A DNA stretch of 64,000 bases from SMWD01 sp002729875 (GCA_036010905.1 DASCMH010000065.1:1-64000); one strand, 5' to 3'. Positions 1-8,824 are shown, numbered from the stretch's first letter. The notes: a model not told the origin generated them from the sequence alone. Translations and numbers: made by a program.

Positions 1-1350
1 CGCTGGGTGCGTCCGTGGACGACAGCTGCGTGGATGTTCCTGACGCTCGGCATCGCGCTTGGCAGCTGGTGGGCCTATTACGAACTGGGTTGGGGTGGCT
101 GGTGGTTCTGGGATCCGGTCGAAAATGCATCGTTCATGCCATGGTTGATTGGTACGGCGTTGATTCATTCACTGGCCGTCACGGAAAAACGCGGCTTGTT
201 CAAGGGTTCGACGTTGTTGCTGGCGATTGGTGCCTTTTCACTGAGCCTGCTAGGCACCTTCCTGGTTCGTTCAGGAGTGCTCGTTTCGGTACATGCTTTT
301 GCCAGTGACCCGAAGCGCGGGGCATACATTCTTGGTCTGCTGGTCTTGGTGATCGGTAGCGCACTGTCGATTTATGCATGGCGTGCTCCGGGGCTTGATC
401 GGAATGCCGGATTCAAGGCCGTCTCGCGCGAAACATTCCTGCTGGTCAATAACGTTCTGCTCAGTGTCGCTACCGGTTTGATTCTGCTCGGTACGCTTTA
501 TCCGCTGGTGCTCGATGCGCTCAACATGGGCAAGATTTCGGTCGGTAAACCTTATTTCGATACAGTGTTCATCATCCCTATGCTACCGCTGGTGATCATC
601 ACCGGTATCGGCATGCATGCAGCATGGAAACAAGCGGACACGGTACAACTGGTACGCCGGTTGCGCTGGCTGGTGATTAGCTCGCTAATAATCGGGGTCA
701 CGATGACTGCGCTTGCCTGGGGGACCGGGCCGGTGCTGACTTTCGTCGGAGTCGTAACCGGAATCTGGCTGGTGCTGGCTTCACTGCGAGACCCGGTCTT
801 GCGACTCTTCGGTAAAGGGTCGCGGCTGACGGCAAGCATGATTGGCATGCAACTTGCTCATGCCGGTGTCGGCCTGTTTGTCATCGGCGTCACGGTTACT
901 TCGACTTACAGCATTGAAACCGACCAGAGCGTCAGGATAGGCGAGACCGTTCAGGTGGCTGACTATTCGGTTACGTTTAACGATCTGCAGCAGATTCATG
1001 GCGTAAATTACACCGCGTTACTTGCCGATATCGAGATCAGACAAAATGACAGGATCATTGCGCATCTGAATCCCGAGAAACGGGTTTACCGGGTACAGAA
1101 GATGCCGATGACCGAGGCAGGAATTGATGTGGGTCTGGGTCGCGACCTGTTTGTCGCGCTGGGCGATGATCTGGGCGATAACGCCTGGAGCTTGCGGGTT
1201 CAGTACAAACCGATGATTCGTTTTATCTGGCTTGGTTGTATTGTCATGGCACTTGGCGGCCTGATAGCAATGGGAGACCGACGCTATCGTACGACCCTTT
1301 CCAGTGCAAGCCCGGCGGTTAAATCTGCCACGGCAGCCAGGTTGGAATAA
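1..1350 (+). CDS. ccmF: Cytochrome c maturation heme lyase subunit CcmF, 5' truncated by window edge
   Basis: CcmF is the membrane core of the System I heme lyase that, with CcmH and CcmI, attaches heme to apocytochrome c in the periplasm. The frame is open from base 1, leaving 449 residues; family members are about 650, so roughly 200 N-terminal residues lie outside. The WWD heme-handling motif WGGWWFWDPVEN is at residues 31-42 of the fragment. Several membrane helices follow, then a periplasmic domain (about 300-400) and a last helix. ccmG starts 6 bases after the stop, so this is one operon. Family assignment is certain; the true start is not visible. Confidence 0.97.
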   Translation, partial: RWVRPWTTAAWMFLTLGIALGSWWAYYELGWGGWWFWDPVENASFMPWLIGTALIHSLAVTEKRGLFKGSTLLLAIGAFSLSLLGTFLVRSGVLVSVHAFASDPKRGAYILGLLVLVIGSALSIYAWRAPGLDRNAGFKAVSRETFLLVNNVLLSVATGLILLGTLYPLVLDALNMGKISVGKPYFDTVFIIPMLPLVIITGIGMHAAWKQADTVQLVRRLRWLVISSLIIGVTMTALAWGTGPVLTFVGVVTGIWLVLASLRDPVLRLFGKGSRLTASMIGMQLAHAGVGLFVIGVTVTSTYSIETDQSVRIGETVQVADYSVTFNDLQQIHGVNYTALLADIEIRQNDRIIAHLNPEKRVYRVQKMPMTEAGIDVGLGRDLFVALGDDLGDNAWSLRVQYKPMIRFIWLGCIVMALGGLIAMGDRRYRTTLSSASPAVKSATAARLE

Positions 1351-1356
1351 CGCACA

Positions 1357-1890
1357 ATGAATCGATTCATAGTACCGATTGTCGGCTTCGCAATTCTGGT
1401 CATTTTTTTAATGGTCGGGCTGAACCGCGATCCGACTTTCGTACCGTCGCCTCTGATCGGCAAGCAAATTCCGACCTTTAGCCTGCCGCAGCTTGATGCG
1501 CCCGATAAAACTGTAACTGATGCAAACCTGCGTGGGCAATTCAGCATTCTTAACGTCTGGGCAACCTGGTGTTCGGGTTGCCGCCAGGAGCATCCGGTCC
1601 TGAACCGGATCGCTGCACAGGGCCAGGTGCCGATTTATGGTCTGAACTGGAAGGATGATGCCGGCCAGGCCGGCAACTGGTTGCAACAACTCGGTAATCC
1701 TTACACCGCCAATGCATTCGATAAGGAAGGCCGGGTGGCGATTGACTGGGGTGTTTATGGCGCGCCGGAGACTTTCCTGATCGCTCCCGACGGCACGGTT
1801 TTATACCGCCATATCAGTCCGATGAGCATGGCTGTCTGGAAAGCTGAATTTCTAACCCGCATTGCAGCCGCAAGCGGTGAAACACTGTGA
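1357..1890 (+). CDS. ccmG: Thiol:disulfide interchange protein CcmG/DsbE
   Basis: A membrane-anchored periplasmic thioredoxin-fold protein that keeps the CXXCH cysteines of apocytochromes c reduced. It has 177 residues, the usual length. An N-terminal anchor helix (about 5-22) precedes the thioredoxin domain. The active site is C72-S-G-C75 in the context NVWATWCSGC, and the cis-proline loop GAPETFLI follows near 130. It lies between ccmF and ccmH, and its stop overlaps the GTG start of ccmH (GTGA), suggesting coupled translation. Reductant would come from a DsbD/CcdA protein, not seen in the window. Confidence 0.96.
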   Translation: MNRFIVPIVGFAILVIFLMVGLNRDPTFVPSPLIGKQIPTFSLPQLDAPDKTVTDANLRGQFSILNVWATWCSGCRQEHPVLNRIAAQGQVPIYGLNWKDDAGQAGNWLQQLGNPYTANAFDKEGRVAIDWGVYGAPETFLIAPDGTVLYRHISPMSMAVWKAEFLTRIAAASGETL

Positions 1891-2342
1891 ATGCAGTACG
1901 TTTGCAGCTAGTCCTGATGCTCTGCTTCGGCCTGTGCAGTGCTTATGCACTCGATACCCATAAGCCGCTGAACAACCCGGAACAACAGGAATTGTATGAA
2001 CGATTGACGAAGGAAGTTCGTTGCCTGGTGTGCCAGAACCAGGCGATTGGAGATTCGAGCGCGCCGCTTGCTGCGGATTTGCGTCGCGAAGTCTGGGAAA
2101 TGGTTGCAGCCGGGCAAAGTGAGCAACAAATAAAAACTTTCCTGACCGATCGATACGGCGATTTTGTACTCTATAAACCACGCTACGCAGGGCCTGCAGC
2201 ATTATTATGGCTGGCTCCGGGATTGCTGTTGCTGTTCGGTGGCTTTGTGTTGTGGCGTGTCGTACGCCGACGGATGACTTTGCCGGTTAATCTGGATAAC
2301 GATGCAAGCGGTACCGATGCGCGCCAGCACAGCGGGGATTAA
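1887..2342 (+). CDS. ccmH: Cytochrome c maturation protein CcmH (CycL type, short form)
   Basis: CcmH is a periplasmic, membrane-anchored thiol protein that presents apocytochrome to CcmF. The 151 residues show a signal peptide (1-21), then the family hallmark RCLVCQNQ with C46 and C49. The DRYGDFVLY segment and one membrane helix (about 105-125) follow. This is the short CcmH; the TPR part is the separate downstream gene, as in Pseudomonas-type operons. Start is GTG at 1887, overlapping the ccmG stop; the ATG at 1891 is out of frame. Confidence 0.96.
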   Translation: MNAVRLQLVLMLCFGLCSAYALDTHKPLNNPEQQELYERLTKEVRCLVCQNQAIGDSSAPLAADLRREVWEMVAAGQSEQQIKTFLTDRYGDFVLYKPRYAGPAALLWLAPGLLLLFGGFVLWRVVRRRMTLPVNLDNDASGTDARQHSGD

Positions 2343-2349
2343 CCAAGCG

Positions 2350-3375
2350 ATGAACCTGTTTATTATTGCCGCAATTTTTTTGACTGGCCTTGCTGTCGCC
2401 ATTGTCATCAGGCCGTTACTGAAAAAAACTGCCGATGCCCCGGCATCACTTGTTGCTGCACTGCTACTCGGCCTGACCTTGCCGGCTGCGGTGCTGGTGA
2501 TTTATCTTTTTGCCAGCAATCATGACTGGTCGGCGCCTGCCTCGCTACCGGCACAACCCAAAATGAGCGGCGATGGCGGGGTGGGTGATCTTCCGCAGAT
2601 GGCCAGTAAACTTGAAGACCGGTTACGCGCCGAACCAGGGGATGTGAATGGTTGGCTACTATTGGGTCGCACCTATGTACAACTACAACAGATTGCCGAA
2701 TCACGTCGTGCCTACCGCCAGGCCATGGCCCTGGATCCAAGTACCGAAGCAATCCTCGGCGTAGCCGAAGCCGACATACTGCTTGACCGCGGCAACCTGA
2801 TGCGTGATGCGGGTCGCCTGGTTGAAGAAGTACTGGTCAGCGACCCGCAAAACCCCAAGGCCCTGTTTTATGGTGGCATGGCATCGATGCTGCGCGGTGA
2901 AACAGATCAGTTTCGTGACCGCTGGCAGCGCTTGCTGGCCCTGTCGCCACCTGAAGAAATTCGTGCTGTGATCGAGTCGCAACTGGCACAAGTGGGTGTG
3001 GCAGCCGAGAATACCAGTACGACAGGGCAGGGCATTGATGTCAGCGTGTCGGTTTCAGAGCAGCTTGCCGAACGATTTAAACCAGGTGCTGTGCTCTATC
3101 TCATAGCGCGCGACCCGCATCAGCCCGGACCGCCTTTGGCGGTTGTCAGACAGGTTACAGATAGTTTCCCGGTGCGGCTGAACATTTCTGATGTCAATGC
3201 GATGAACCGCGGCAGCTCGCTGGCAACTTTGGCACAAATGCAGTTAATTGCACGAATCTCCGGCAGCGGCGAGCCAACGGCGCAACCGGGTGACCTGTTC
3301 GGTGAGAGCACCTGGAGTGCAAATGAGGCAACGGGAAAGGATATCTCGATTGTTATTGATCAAGTTATAGAATGA
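2350..3375 (+). CDS. ccmI: Cytochrome c maturation TPR protein CcmI
   Basis: CcmI captures the C-terminal helix of apocytochrome c and hands it to CcmH/CcmF. I place the start at the ATG at 2350 (MNLFIIAAIF), 7 bases after ccmH, because a membrane helix begins there; an in-frame extension to 2302 would overlap ccmH without reason. The 341 residues hold two N-terminal helices (about 2-20 and 33-55), then a TPR region (about 80-200) with the repeat GWLLLGRTYVQLQQ. A beta-rich C-terminal domain typical of CcmI/CycH follows. It is the last gene of the ccm operon seen here. Confidence 0.93.
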   Translation: MNLFIIAAIFLTGLAVAIVIRPLLKKTADAPASLVAALLLGLTLPAAVLVIYLFASNHDWSAPASLPAQPKMSGDGGVGDLPQMASKLEDRLRAEPGDVNGWLLLGRTYVQLQQIAESRRAYRQAMALDPSTEAILGVAEADILLDRGNLMRDAGRLVEEVLVSDPQNPKALFYGGMASMLRGETDQFRDRWQRLLALSPPEEIRAVIESQLAQVGVAAENTSTTGQGIDVSVSVSEQLAERFKPGAVLYLIARDPHQPGPPLAVVRQVTDSFPVRLNISDVNAMNRGSSLATLAQMQLIARISGSGEPTAQPGDLFGESTWSANEATGKDISIVIDQVIE

Positions 3376-3446
3376 ATTGATATTAAACCAGCCACTAATA
3401 TTGTATGGTCATCCGGCATTAAATTTTGTTTTTCTAGTGAACAAAT

Positions 3447-3466
3447 CGAGCCAGCAATAAAGCTCG
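3447..3466 (+). repeat. Small inverted repeat downstream of ccmI
   Basis: CGAGC and GCTCG flank a 10-base loop, 70 bases after the ccmI stop. No T-run follows directly, so it is at best a weak hairpin. The surrounding gap (3376-3523) is AT-rich and would have to hold the promoter of the next operon; I cannot assign clear -35 and -10 boxes. Confidence 0.25.
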
Positions 3467-3523
3467 TCAATTCGTTTTGTCACCAGTAGAATCTGTAAAG
3501 TCCATCAGGATGGAGTAGACATA

Positions 3524-3817
3524 TTGATCATGCGAAATAAAAAATTATCAATATTATGTTTGATGATGGTGATTCTGATATCCGGCTTGCTGCAGGGTTG
3601 CCAAAGACTGTCATCAATGCTGCCCAACAATACGGCCTGGGAAGGACATCATATTGACGATTTGATTTTGTCCTGGGGGCAACCCGACCGGGTAGAACAA
3701 TTGGGCGCCGACTATGTTGCCTATACCTGGGCAGGTGACGGAGCAAACTGCACACACACTTTTACAGCTAGTAATCAACGTATCAACGGATATTCAAGCA
3801 GTGATTGCAATGATTAA
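3524..3817 (+). CDS. Small predicted lipoprotein, function unknown
   Basis: A 97-residue exported lipoprotein. A charged N-terminus (RNKK) and a hydrophobic stretch lead to the lipobox LLQGC, putting the lipidated cysteine at residue 26. The mature part has a short motif (WGQPD and YVAYTW) plus two cysteines, seen in other small proteobacterial lipoproteins of unknown role. GGAG at 3512-3515 sits 8 bases before a TTG at 3524 and 14 before the ATG at 3530, so the TTG is slightly preferred. The stop overlaps the next gene by 8 bases, which makes it first in a three-gene surface-protein operon. Confidence 0.75.
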   Translation: MIMRNKKLSILCLMMVILISGLLQGCQRLSSMLPNNTAWEGHHIDDLILSWGQPDRVEQLGADYVAYTWAGDGANCTHTFTASNQRINGYSSSDCND

Positions 3818-5252
3818 GCGAAGAGCAGTCACGAAAGGAATGATCCTGGCAACTCTTTGGCTCTTGTCAGGTGTCACATGGACGACAACAACTGCGCAGG
3901 TCCTGACGATTGAACCGGATACGCCTATAATAGAGTTGTCGTGCCTGGCTTTTGGTGCAGCACCCGGATCAGGAGTGCAGGGTGATCCGGATTCCGGATT
4001 CCTTGGAACTTCTCCTTACATGGGTTTTATTTACAAGGATATCCCGGCATTCGACCTCACTGTCGGAGACATAGTCGCTTTCGATCTAAGTGCCGTTAAT
4101 GATTTCGATGTTGAATTAGATATCGAGTTGGTTGCGACAACTGTAAACGGTGAAACTACTGAAGTGGGTCCGTTCACAAAAGTTGTCAGTAATACCTACA
4201 CCCCGTTAAGTCCCCGTGGCGACACCATTAATGGCAACTTCGACCTGCGCTTTGTGGTTGATAATCCATTCAGCTTTGCCGGTGGGGGATTGATTATCCG
4301 CTTTGCCAATGGCTCGGTTGCCTACCGTGGCGACCTGACTTGTGATCAGGTTGGAGTTGTAGCTGAATCGACGGATACCAGTGGCTATTTCGTACTGGCC
4401 TTCTGGGCCGATGTTGATGGCATTTCTCCCTGGTCGCCAATACCGTCCATACCACTGCAACAAGAGTTTATTGGCGGTTTCCAGATTACAGACAGAGCCA
4501 ATAACATGCTGCCCGCCACGGTAATACTTACCAGTGACACAGTCGATCAATCGGGTACACTGATATCCTCAGCGGCGGTGGGTAACCTGGTTACCTACCG
4601 GGTTAAAGCGCAAAACGTTGGACAGTCAGATGCCAGCGGCGTTGTCGTGACGGTGACCCCGGACGATCTGGTTGCATACCTGCAGTCCACAGCAGAGCCG
4701 GCCGCGGCTGCTGTACCGGCAGTCGGGCCGCCGGCGACGATTACCTGGTCGGTTGGTTCGCTGGCCGCCGGTGCGGAAGCGACGCTTGATATTGACCTGG
4801 AAGTTCTTTTTGCTGCCAACAACAAGACCATTACCCATTCAGCTACGGTGACCGGGGCTGACACTCCGACGGCCATTGGCGCTACATCGAATGCAGATAC
4901 TGCTATTGTTGACCTGACGATTGATTTGCTGGAAAAGGGTGGCGGCAACTGTTTTATTGCCACCGCAGCCTACGGTTCTTATCTCGAACCCGAGGTGATG
5001 GTATTGCGGCAATTCAGGGATGATTATTTGCTGACCAACAAGCCGGGCCGGGCATTGGTTGCCTGGTACTATCGAAACTCACCCGAACTGGCCGCGCGAA
5101 TCGCCGCCAATGAAAGCGAACGGGCCGTGGTACGCAGCTTGCTGACTCCCGTCGTGTATTGGCTGAAATATCCGTTGGCCGGTTGGCTGGTTTTACTTTC
5201 CTTCGGCCTGCTGCTTGGTTCCGGTCGCAAGGCAATGGGGTGGTCACGATGA
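3810..5252 (+). CDS. Secreted protein with DUF11-like domain and CFI-box-CTERM domain
   Basis: A 480-residue exported protein. The chosen ATG gives a signal peptide (about 1-29, ending TTTTAQ). A beta-rich region follows (about 30-250), then a DUF11-like Ig-fold domain (about 255-360: NLVTYRVKAQNVG, TITWSVGSLAAGAEATLDI). The C-terminal 100 residues start with CFIATAAYGS at 381, the hallmark of the CFI-box C-terminal domain, then RQFRD and WYYRNSPELA, and end in a membrane helix with a basic tail. The domain suggests sorting or anchoring at the envelope, but its processing is not established. It overlaps the lipoprotein gene by 8 bases and the barrel gene by ATGA. Confidence 0.85.
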   Translation: MIKRRAVTKGMILATLWLLSGVTWTTTTAQVLTIEPDTPIIELSCLAFGAAPGSGVQGDPDSGFLGTSPYMGFIYKDIPAFDLTVGDIVAFDLSAVNDFDVELDIELVATTVNGETTEVGPFTKVVSNTYTPLSPRGDTINGNFDLRFVVDNPFSFAGGGLIIRFANGSVAYRGDLTCDQVGVVAESTDTSGYFVLAFWADVDGISPWSPIPSIPLQQEFIGGFQITDRANNMLPATVILTSDTVDQSGTLISSAAVGNLVTYRVKAQNVGQSDASGVVVTVTPDDLVAYLQSTAEPAAAAVPAVGPPATITWSVGSLAAGAEATLDIDLEVLFAANNKTITHSATVTGADTPTAIGATSNADTAIVDLTIDLLEKGGGNCFIATAAYGSYLEPEVMVLRQFRDDYLLTNKPGRALVAWYYRNSPELAARIAANESERAVVRSLLTPVVYWLKYPLAGWLVLLSFGLLLGSGRKAMGWSR

Positions 5253-5845
5253 ATACTAAAAGCCTGCTGGTCGGGCTGCTGCTCGCCGCGCCTTTTACCG
5301 TCGACGCAGGCGGTCTGCCGACTAAAACCAGTGGTCCGTATCTCGGTTTGGGTAGCGGATATAGCAAGATTGATGCACGCAACGATTACCTTACTGTCAG
5401 CGATGAGGATCTTAGCTTCAGAGTCCTGGGCGGTTACCGGTTTGCGCAGATTCCGCAGATTCCGCTGCCGTTCAGCCTCAAGCTTGATCTTGGTTTTGAT
5501 TTTGGCATTGAAGTCGCTTACGTGGACCTGGGTGAGGCTGAAGTGGCAGTTGGCGGTGTTGATGTCAGTATCGATTTGGATGCCGTTGCCGCCTCAGGGG
5601 TCGTTTACTGGCCGATAAACCCGTCCCTGGACATCGTTGCCAAAGCCGGCCTTTATGCCTGGGATGGAAAGGTCAAAGCACTGGACACCGAGTTGCTGGA
5701 TGACAGCGGAACCGACCTGTCGTTTGGGTTGGGAATTGCCTGGCAAACAGGCACCGGATTCGGCGCACAATTCGAAGTCGAGAGCCTGGATGCACTGGAT
5801 GGTGTCTGGGTTGCAACGCTGTCGGCTACTTACCAGTTCAAATAG
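5249..5845 (+). CDS. Small outer-membrane beta-barrel protein (OmpA-like transmembrane fold)
   Basis: A 198-residue protein with a signal peptide (about 1-20, cleavage after VDA). The mature part alternates polar and hydrophobic residues in strands: GPYLGLGSGYSKID near the N-terminus, FRVLGGYRF, VVYWPINPSLDIVAKAGLYAWDG in the middle, and ATLSATYQFK at the end, closing with the aromatic C-terminal residue area typical of BAM substrates. Length and pattern fit an eight-stranded barrel. The ATG at 5249 overlaps the preceding stop (ATGA), so it is translationally coupled to the CFI-box gene and may serve the same surface structure. Confidence 0.85.
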   Translation: MNTKSLLVGLLLAAPFTVDAGGLPTKTSGPYLGLGSGYSKIDARNDYLTVSDEDLSFRVLGGYRFAQIPQIPLPFSLKLDLGFDFGIEVAYVDLGEAEVAVGGVDVSIDLDAVAASGVVYWPINPSLDIVAKAGLYAWDGKVKALDTELLDDSGTDLSFGLGIAWQTGTGFGAQFEVESLDALDGVWVATLSATYQFK

Positions 5846-6019
5846 GGGTGGATTCAGCTTAATAGCCACTACCCGGGGTTAGCACCAGATCCTCTATTTA
5901 ACATAATATACATTATACGCTTATTGGTCATATAGCAGTTTTCCACTATTTTCCAAGTTTTTTAGTTATTTATAGGCTATATATAAGGTATTACCTGAAT
6001 ATTAGCCCCGGAATACCCG

Positions 6020-7198
6020 TTAATAGACGGCAGACAATTCAAAGCGCAAACCGATTACCAGCGCGTTATCCAGCCCGCCAACGATACCCGGATTGATGAT
6101 GTATTGAATGCTGGGCTGTAAAGCCAGCCAGTTGCTAATTTGAGCGCGGTACGTAAGTTCCAGGTTGGTTTCTGCATGGGCTACCGCATCGCCGGCTTGC
6201 TCTGCAACCCGTTTGCCCGCGCCGCCGATAAATACCGATGCAACTGCCAGACCGAGCTGATCTTCGCTCCTGGCCGGTATCAGCCCGGTATAAACCAGGC
6301 CCGCTCCCAGGTAAGACTGTAAAAAGTTGATATCCGAGTTGTCCGCATAGCCGTAGCGAAACCATCCTGTAAGACCCGTTCCATTGTTACTGGCCTGGTA
6401 CAAATCCCCGGAAATAAAGCCATATGCGCCCCAATTGCCATCTTCGAGAACAGCCGGATTTTCCAAGCTTTCAAATGTGGGTGAATAACGCCAGGCCCCG
6501 ACAGCGTAGCGAATTCTGCTATTTGGCCGGTAATTGATCTCGGAAAGTAACAGGGTTCCATCCCCCAATGACAAAGAGTTGCTGTCGGGATTATCAGGAT
6601 TGTGGGGAACTGCATCAAACAAGCCGATACGAAAATGCCAGCTGTCATCCGGGATGATTTCAAATTCAGCACCCAGGGATGAAGCAGGGAAAACCGAGGG
6701 CCCGTTAGCGCCCGTTTGCGAAAAATCCGGACCAATACCGTGGGAACTGTTTATAAAAAGTCCGGCCGGTTCAATGGCGTCAAAGTTGGAATTCAAATCA
6801 ATCAAACCAGCCTTGAACGTAGCAATTTCCGAGCCCAGATCGTGGTAATACCATGCCTCAATCATGCGCAGAACTTCACCGCTATCGATATTGGATGCGC
6901 CCTGAATATCACCGACCAGGGTCTCGCTCAGAACATTATTATTCGTATATAAACCGTAAAGAAAAAGCGTGCCGTTAAAGATTTGCGCATCAAACTGCAA
7001 ATCAGTATTGCTAAGATATTCTGAGCCGGTATCCAAACCGCCGGTGGTGTTACTCCAGGCTTCTCCGGTGTACACAGCTTGAAAAGTAAAAGGCTTTTCT
7101 GCGCAAAGAACAGCTTGCGAACTCATAACAAACATAAGCATGCAGGTTGATAGCATGGTCAGAGGCGACAATATTCCTATAAATTTTTTTACGTGCAT
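6020..7198 (-). CDS. Carbohydrate-selective porin, OprB family
   Basis: An outer-membrane porin of the OprB family, which admits sugars and related solutes. The 392 residues start at the ATG at 7198 (MHVKKFIGIL), which gives a normal signal peptide; upstream in-frame ATGs add unlikely sequence. Family landmarks are the early strand FTFQAVYTGEAWSNTTGGL, the motif FKAGLIDLNSNFD, and the central GPSVFPASSLGAEFEI. It ends with the strand ALVIGLRFELSAVY. It stands alone and converges on the barrel gene; the 174-base gap between them is AT-rich with no clear terminator. Confidence 0.9.
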   Translation of the reverse strand: MHVKKFIGILSPLTMLSTCMLMFVMSSQAVLCAEKPFTFQAVYTGEAWSNTTGGLDTGSEYLSNTDLQFDAQIFNGTLFLYGLYTNNNVLSETLVGDIQGASNIDSGEVLRMIEAWYYHDLGSEIATFKAGLIDLNSNFDAIEPAGLFINSSHGIGPDFSQTGANGPSVFPASSLGAEFEIIPDDSWHFRIGLFDAVPHNPDNPDSNSLSLGDGTLLLSEINYRPNSRIRYAVGAWRYSPTFESLENPAVLEDGNWGAYGFISGDLYQASNNGTGLTGWFRYGYADNSDINFLQSYLGAGLVYTGLIPARSEDQLGLAVASVFIGGAGKRVAEQAGDAVAHAETNLELTYRAQISNWLALQPSIQYIINPGIVGGLDNALVIGLRFELSAVY

Positions 7199-7309
7199 TT
7201 TGTGAAAATAATTCCGCATGTTAATTAAGAAAAGTGCATAAATTAATGTGCCAAAGAAATTTTTCCATAGCATTTTCGAATTAAATATGTATAAAAATAA
7301 CATTTGCTC

Positions 7310-7392
7310 GCAGTGTGGTTTAATGCCTGATCTGGTTCTGCATCACCCCAATATAGCATTCGCTGCAAACCCCCGGCAGAGTGGTTAAAATG
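7310..7392. repeat. Imperfect direct repeat in the porin/channel divergent promoter region
   Basis: GCAGTGTGGTTTAATG at 7310-7325 and GCAGAGTGGTTAAAATG at 7376-7392 differ by two changes and lie 66 bases apart. They sit between the divergent porin and channel-like genes, where a regulator could bind both copies. The second copy ends 6 bases before the channel gene start. Confidence 0.35.
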
Positions 7393-7397
7393 TACCC

Positions 7398-7865
7398 ATG
7401 ACTATTAACATACCTACGCTAATCTCCTCAATTTTGACGCTTATGCTTTTTGTCGTGTGCGTCATTATCCATTATGAGGGGCTGCACGCATTGACTTGCT
7501 GGGACTCGCTTGCTGTGATACGCCCAAGACGACGTATTATGATTATAATCTGCGCTCAGTTCTTTCTGCATCTCATCGAGATATGCATCTTCGCAGCAGG
7601 ATTTTTTCTCCTTGCTGATGTGCCTGAATATGGGGCGCTACTCAGTGTAGTTGACAGTGAATTTTCATCGATTCCACCCGGCCACTATGGTGACTACTTC
7701 TATTTTTCTGCCGTGGTATATACAACACTGGGCATGGGTGAGATTGTTCCCGTCGGTCCAGTCAGGATACTGGCAGGCATGGAAGCAATCGGCGGTCTGT
7801 TGCTGATTGCCTGGTCAGCTTCATTTACATTTATAGAAATGCAGCGCCACTGGCGCAGTAACTAA
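7398..7865 (+). CDS. Two-pore-helix ion-channel-like membrane protein
   Basis: A 155-residue membrane protein with helices at about 5-25, 46-73 and 125-147. Before the last helix is a pore-loop-like stretch, YFYFSAVVYTTLGMGEIVP, that matches the Ion_trans_2 potassium-channel pore pattern. The filter reads T-L-G-M-G-E (110-115) instead of the usual T-x-G-Y-G-D. No C-terminal RCK domain is present. Selectivity may therefore differ from a K+ channel. Its stop overlaps that of the convergent glpQ-like gene by 4 bases. Confidence 0.75.
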   Translation: MTINIPTLISSILTLMLFVVCVIIHYEGLHALTCWDSLAVIRPRRRIMIIICAQFFLHLIEICIFAAGFFLLADVPEYGALLSVVDSEFSSIPPGHYGDYFYFSAVVYTTLGMGEIVPVGPVRILAGMEAIGGLLLIAWSASFTFIEMQRHWRSN

Positions 7866-8788
7866 TGCCTGATGAACTTTGTGACGAGGTCGGTAAAATC
7901 AGTAAACACCCCGTCCACGCCCAGTTGGTCTATAAAAATCTGCAGTAACGAATCCAGACTATCGCAGTTCTGCGGCAGATCATCCAGCCGAAAGGTATAG
8001 GGATGAACTTGCAGCCCAACAGCCTGTGCCATGGAAACAAGATCCGAGACATCGTGGTGTCCATCCGTATTGAATGCACGTAATATTAATTTTATCGACG
8101 GACCGATGCCGTCAGCATAGTCAGAAATTTCACGCAATAAAGATTCATCAACAGATGTACCACTGCTTAGTAGCTGGATAATCGGCAGGTCTGGTCCGCT
8201 ACGTTGGCGAATCTTTTTCAGGGTATCTGCATCAAAACATTGCAGAAAAATCCGACTGCCCTCCTCCAGGTAGCCATGCTGATCGAGAGCATCAATAACC
8301 AGTGATGGAAGATCAAGCCCTTGTTTGGTATGCCATTCGGGGGATTTTATTTCAGGGTAGATGCCAACCTGACGACCTGTGCTGGAGTTCAGCCCCCTGA
8401 TCAACCGGATTTCCTCATCGAGTGTAACAACACCAAATGTGCCGGCTGATCTTGGAAAGCGATTCGGGTATTTTTCAACTCCGGTGACCGGATTAATTCG
8501 CTCCCCGAAGCGTAGTGTACGAATTTCGGCAAGATCAAAATCAATACAGTAAAAATGACCATCATCACGCATTCGTTGCGGAAATCGTTCGGCTACATCA
8601 GAAACATCGTCAAGCCATAAATCATGCAGAATCAGCAAGGCGCCGTCGCGGCTGGCAACAATATCCTGTTCAAGATAGTCAGCGCCCATGCCATGAGCCA
8701 ATGCTTTGGCGGCCAGGGAATGTTCAGGCAAGTATCCGCTTGCACCTCGGTGGGCGATGATTAGCGGAATTCTTGCCGGTGTGTTCAA
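7862..8788 (-). CDS. glpQ: Glycerophosphodiester phosphodiesterase, GlpQ-like
   Basis: Hydrolyses glycerophosphodiesters to glycerol-3-phosphate and an alcohol. The 308 residues form a TIM barrel with the family signature: H13-R14 in IIAHRGASGYLPEHS, E40 and D42 (LEQDIVASRDG), and the catalytic H55 in LLILHDLWLDDV. The GDPD insertion and closing strand DGVFTDF are present. No signal peptide is visible, unlike periplasmic GlpQ, so a cytoplasmic location is likely. Start is a TTG at 8788 with GGAG 5 bases before it. Confidence 0.92.
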   Translation of the reverse strand: MNTPARIPLIIAHRGASGYLPEHSLAAKALAHGMGADYLEQDIVASRDGALLILHDLWLDDVSDVAERFPQRMRDDGHFYCIDFDLAEIRTLRFGERINPVTGVEKYPNRFPRSAGTFGVVTLDEEIRLIRGLNSSTGRQVGIYPEIKSPEWHTKQGLDLPSLVIDALDQHGYLEEGSRIFLQCFDADTLKKIRQRSGPDLPIIQLLSSGTSVDESLLREISDYADGIGPSIKLILRAFNTDGHHDVSDLVSMAQAVGLQVHPYTFRLDDLPQNCDSLDSLLQIFIDQLGVDGVFTDFTDLVTKFIRH

Positions 8789-8824
8789 CCCATCTCCGCA
8801 TGTATGAACGGTGTTAGCACCTGG

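Noticed and set aside
3376..3523. A rho-independent terminator after ccmI
   Set aside because: The only dyad has a 10-base loop and no T-run directly after it.
3714..3809. Longer N-terminus for the CFI-box protein
   Set aside because: It would overlap most of the lipoprotein end and hide a normal signal peptide that begins at the ATG at 3810.
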